NCBI GenBank assembly: GCA_024195585.1
Contig: SWBL01000453.1
Span: 1 to 32,314 of the forward strand
Direction of reading: 5' to 3'
Origin: Aureobasidium sp. EXF-3400
Lineage: Eukaryota > Ascomycota > Dothideomycetes > Dothideales > Saccotheciaceae
Length of the DNA: 32,314 bases
The notes beneath the pieces are model-generated. The model made no database searches, had not been told where the DNA came from, and worked only from the letters and a program-made list of their open reading frames with translations. Below are positions 30,693-32,314 of this stretch, piece by piece. Both the position numbers and the translations under genes were made by a program. Numbering within the stretch: the stretch's first letter is position 1; the number at the start of each line of letters is the position of its first letter.

Positions 30693-31451
30693 CCAGCAGC
30701 AAGCCTGCTGCCTCAAAGAAAGAGGAGAACACATGCGCAGAACCTCAAGACTCCTGATTACGGCGAATATCAACCTCATCGTGGAGACCTTCGCCCACTC
30801 TCGGAGCGTTCTGATGGCCTCTGTCATGGTCACCCGTAGTCGCCGCCCGCGACTAGCAACCGGAAATCCTTCTTATATACTTGATATCGATGAGCCAGAC
30901 CTTTGGCCTCGATATCTATATCGGTTGTCTTCCTGCCTGATGACGAGCAACCTCAGCAGACAGAATTGGCATATTCGGAAGAGATATTCAAACCAGTGCT
31001 GCTCGCACAAGATATGCGCTGCAGTATACCGCGAACAGTGGACACTCCTGTATCATACTACTGCCTTGGTATCTGGTTCCAGAGCTATGCCGTCCGCCGA
31101 CTTCAAGTGCCCCATATATATTGGCAACAATGCTGCCTCTCCTTCAGGTGAGCAGATAGGAGGCTGATATGCCAGTTCCTATCAAGGAGCAGAAACGCAA
31201 GCAGTATTGTTGCTGCGATTCATGTCGACGGCATTATAATCCTGTTGCCAGCCAGATCACCGACTTTCGCAACGTTATGGCCTGGTCTTGAAGTCTTGTT
31301 CTTTGCTTCAAGGAGAAGAAGAAGAAGAAGAAGAAGCGAGAAGGAGAAAGAACAAAATGACCAACGCCAGATCATGATGCCGGGTGTCTTAATAGAGCAC
31401 ATATATATGTCTACGATCAGTGATCCAGACAGAGAGGAGTATCAAGCATAG
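30693..31451 (+). other. Possible undescribed multi-exon coding segment
   Basis: Two plausible splices would keep one frame open for about 212 residues: join(30693..30835, 30899..31147, 31205..31451). Intron one (63 bases) has a weak donor GTAGTC and a CCAG acceptor; intron two (57 bases) has a strong CAG|GTGAGC donor, a GCTGATAT branch-like site and a GCAG acceptor. The translation includes YGEYQPHRGDLRPLSERSDG, VVFLPDDEQPQQTELAYSEE and MMPGVLIEHIYMSTISDPDR with an Arg run from a GAA/AGA microsatellite. No start codon lies in the first segment, so an upstream exon would be needed. No family is recognised. The alternative is a decayed gene. An overlapping 218-codon frame (30511-31167) exists in another phase and looks less protein-like. 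Confidence 0.25.
31315..31335 (+). repeat. (GAA)7 microsatellite
   Basis: Seven uninterrupted GAA units, flanked by further purine-rich sequence (AAGGA before, GCGAGAAGGAG after). In the tentative frame above it encodes a run of arginines. Confidence 0.85.
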
Positions 31452-31909
31452 GCGACGCTCTCCTCCACCGTATCTCGTTGTTCGGCGCGATTGACGACGA
31501 TCGCTACAATATATACCATGACACCTGCCAGTCCATCGAGTGGCCATCAGAATGTTCTTTGGTCTGTATCGAAGCTCCAGGCGTTATATGTCTGCCTGAC
31601 TGCGTACGGCGAAGTGCGATCTAGGAAGGTCTGGATGTTGTCGCCCATGGCAGAGCGATTAAACCGGTCCTGCCACAGCCAAACCGTACTACCGAGATAC
31701 CTGTAGCGGCACCACAAATCGACATCTGTTACACCGCACAGAAGACGCAGCAGCTCCAGGACGAGATTCTCAACGCCATGGAACTTGACCCAAGCTGCGG
31801 CCACATTGTGGACAAAATCATTCCTAAGTACTTACTCACTTCTGAGAGAGCCACTGTCGATGTCACATCCCTGCTGCCACCAGGCAATCGGAACCATATG
31901 CCGATATGA
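31451..31909 (+). pseudogene. Coding-like relic frame with one internal stop
   Basis: One phase stays open for 153 codons except for a single TAG at 31622-31624. Before the stop it reads GDALLHRISLFGAIDDDRYN and HDTCQSIEWPSE; after it, AAPQIDICYTAQKTQQLQDE, ILNAMELDPSCGHIVDKIIP and KYLLTSERATVDVTSLLPPG. This is balanced, hydrophilic-and-hydrophobic alternation of real protein type, unlike typical chance frames. It ends at TGA 31907-31909. It could be a broken gene, or two exons around an undetected intron. The family is not recognised. A minus-strand frame across 31547-31804 is also open and cannot be excluded. Confidence 0.3.
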
Positions 31910-32224
31910 TCAGCTGTCTTCGATGAGTGGCTTTAGACTACCCTAACGTTTGCAATGGTCGACTGCAACTACGTGAACATGAACGATGGCCGACTTAGCT
32001 GGAGAACGGAGACGATAGGATCCATCTATCCTGCACGAGTACACACACTTTAGCACTTATCACGCTTTCCTTCTCCGAGGAACCCGAAGATGATAGATAT
32101 GGCCCTTGAAAAGCAGGCTTTTGAGCTCACACCGGTCCAGTGGGTATGCTTTCGACAGCTCCTCGTGGCCCCACTGCAATTATGACTTGTTATGCGCTAA
32201 TATTAACCGCTTCTCCATCAAATA
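31910..32224. other. Spacer before tRNA-Leu
   Basis: No coding frame or repeat was seen in these 315 bases. The CAA just upstream of the tRNA (32219-32221 region) fits a usual Pol III start environment. Confidence 0.4.
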
Positions 32225-32275
32225 GGCGAGATGGCCGAGCGGTCTAAGGCGCCAGCTTAAGGTTCTTCCAATACG

Positions 32276-32307
<32 letters not shown>

Positions 32308-32314
32308 TCTCGTC
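32225..32314 (+). tRNA. tRNA-Leu (anticodon AAG) with 11-base intron
   Basis: Complete tRNA ending at the last base of the window. The acceptor stem pairs GGCGAGA with TCTCGTC (one G-T pair). The D-arm carries the A-box text ATGGCCGAGCGGTCTAAGGC. The anticodon stem pairs CCAGC (32252-32256) with GCTGG (32275-32279); the loop TTAAGG..C gives anticodon AAG at 32259-32261, reading CUU. An intron TTCTTCCAATA at 32263-32273 sits one base 3' of the anticodon, the standard nuclear position. A long variable arm (class II, as expected for Leu) and the T-arm GTGGG-TTCAAAT-CCCAC with the B box follow. CCA is not encoded, as usual in eukaryotes. Confidence 0.95.

Larger units (their letters stand above)
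29642..31515. repeat. Cluster of nine short alternating TA tracts
   Basis: Tracts of at least six alternating T/A bases begin at 29642, 29887, 30178, 30506, 30645, 30874, 31114, 31401 and 31509. By eye only about three such tracts occur in the other 29.6 kb (near 2487, 2513 and 15077). The tract at 31399-31410 is a perfect 12-base palindrome, ACATATATATGT. Confidence 0.7.

Noticed and set aside
30511..31167. The longest single frame (218 codons, plus) in the right-hand gene-poor block.
   Set aside because: Its translation is patchy (many rare Cys, Trp, His and Arg runs) and the other phases over the same DNA read more like protein; not called as a gene, though the block is discussed as a possible relic.
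31547..31804. Minus-strand frame of 85 codons overlapping the relic frame at 31451-31909.
   Set aside because: It is shorter than the plus-strand near-open frame and has no recognisable motif; kept only as an alternative.
1..32314. CRISPR arrays, bacterial operons, insertion sequences, rRNA genes.
   Set aside because: None seen; the window is clearly nuclear fungal DNA with spliceosomal introns.

Overview
The window looks like chromosomal DNA of a filamentous ascomycete (Pezizomycotina). It has spliceosomal introns of mostly 45-100 nt with GTRNGT donors and CTRAY-like branch points, a fungal ergosterol gene (ERG5/CYP61), a fungal APSES transcription factor, secreted fungal carbohydrate-active enzymes, and an intron-bearing tRNA-Leu. 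The species cannot be fixed from sequence alone. Gene models below were built by hand from reading frames, splice sites and recognised family motifs.

Layout. Left arm (1-6.0 kb): 5' part of an Hsp110/Hsp88-type chaperone (-), a GNAT polyamine-type acetyltransferase (-), then a head-to-head pair of mitochondrial proteins, a LYR-motif protein (-) and ribosomal protein uS4m/NAM9 (+), whose possible start codons overlap. Next (6.5-9.2 kb) is an MBP1-type APSES/ankyrin G1/S transcription factor (+).

Middle (9.9-17.8 kb): three secreted hydrolases, a tannase/feruloyl esterase (-), a GH3 beta-glucosidase (-) and a GH18 chitinase (+). The last two diverge from a 1.2 kb spacer carrying three ACGCGT motifs. 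The spliced chitinase ends in RDEL, an ER-retrieval-like tail.

Right arm (18.1-28.8 kb): a TatD-family metal-dependent hydrolase (-) diverging from ERG5 sterol C-22 desaturase (+); two rhodanese-fold genes in tandem (a mitochondrial sulfurtransferase and a Cdc25/Ych1-like CX5R protein); an unrecognised proline-rich protein with an internal duplication; a Whi5/Nrm1-type G1/S repressor; and a BTB/POZ protein. The window therefore holds both an MBF DNA-binding subunit and a protein of the family that represses MBF/SBF.

Right end (28.8-32.2 kb): 3.4 kb without a confident gene. It is marked by a cluster of short alternating TA tracts and by coding-like frames that keep breaking, so it is either a decayed gene or an undescribed multi-exon gene. 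The window ends exactly at the 3' end of a complete tRNA-Leu(AAG).
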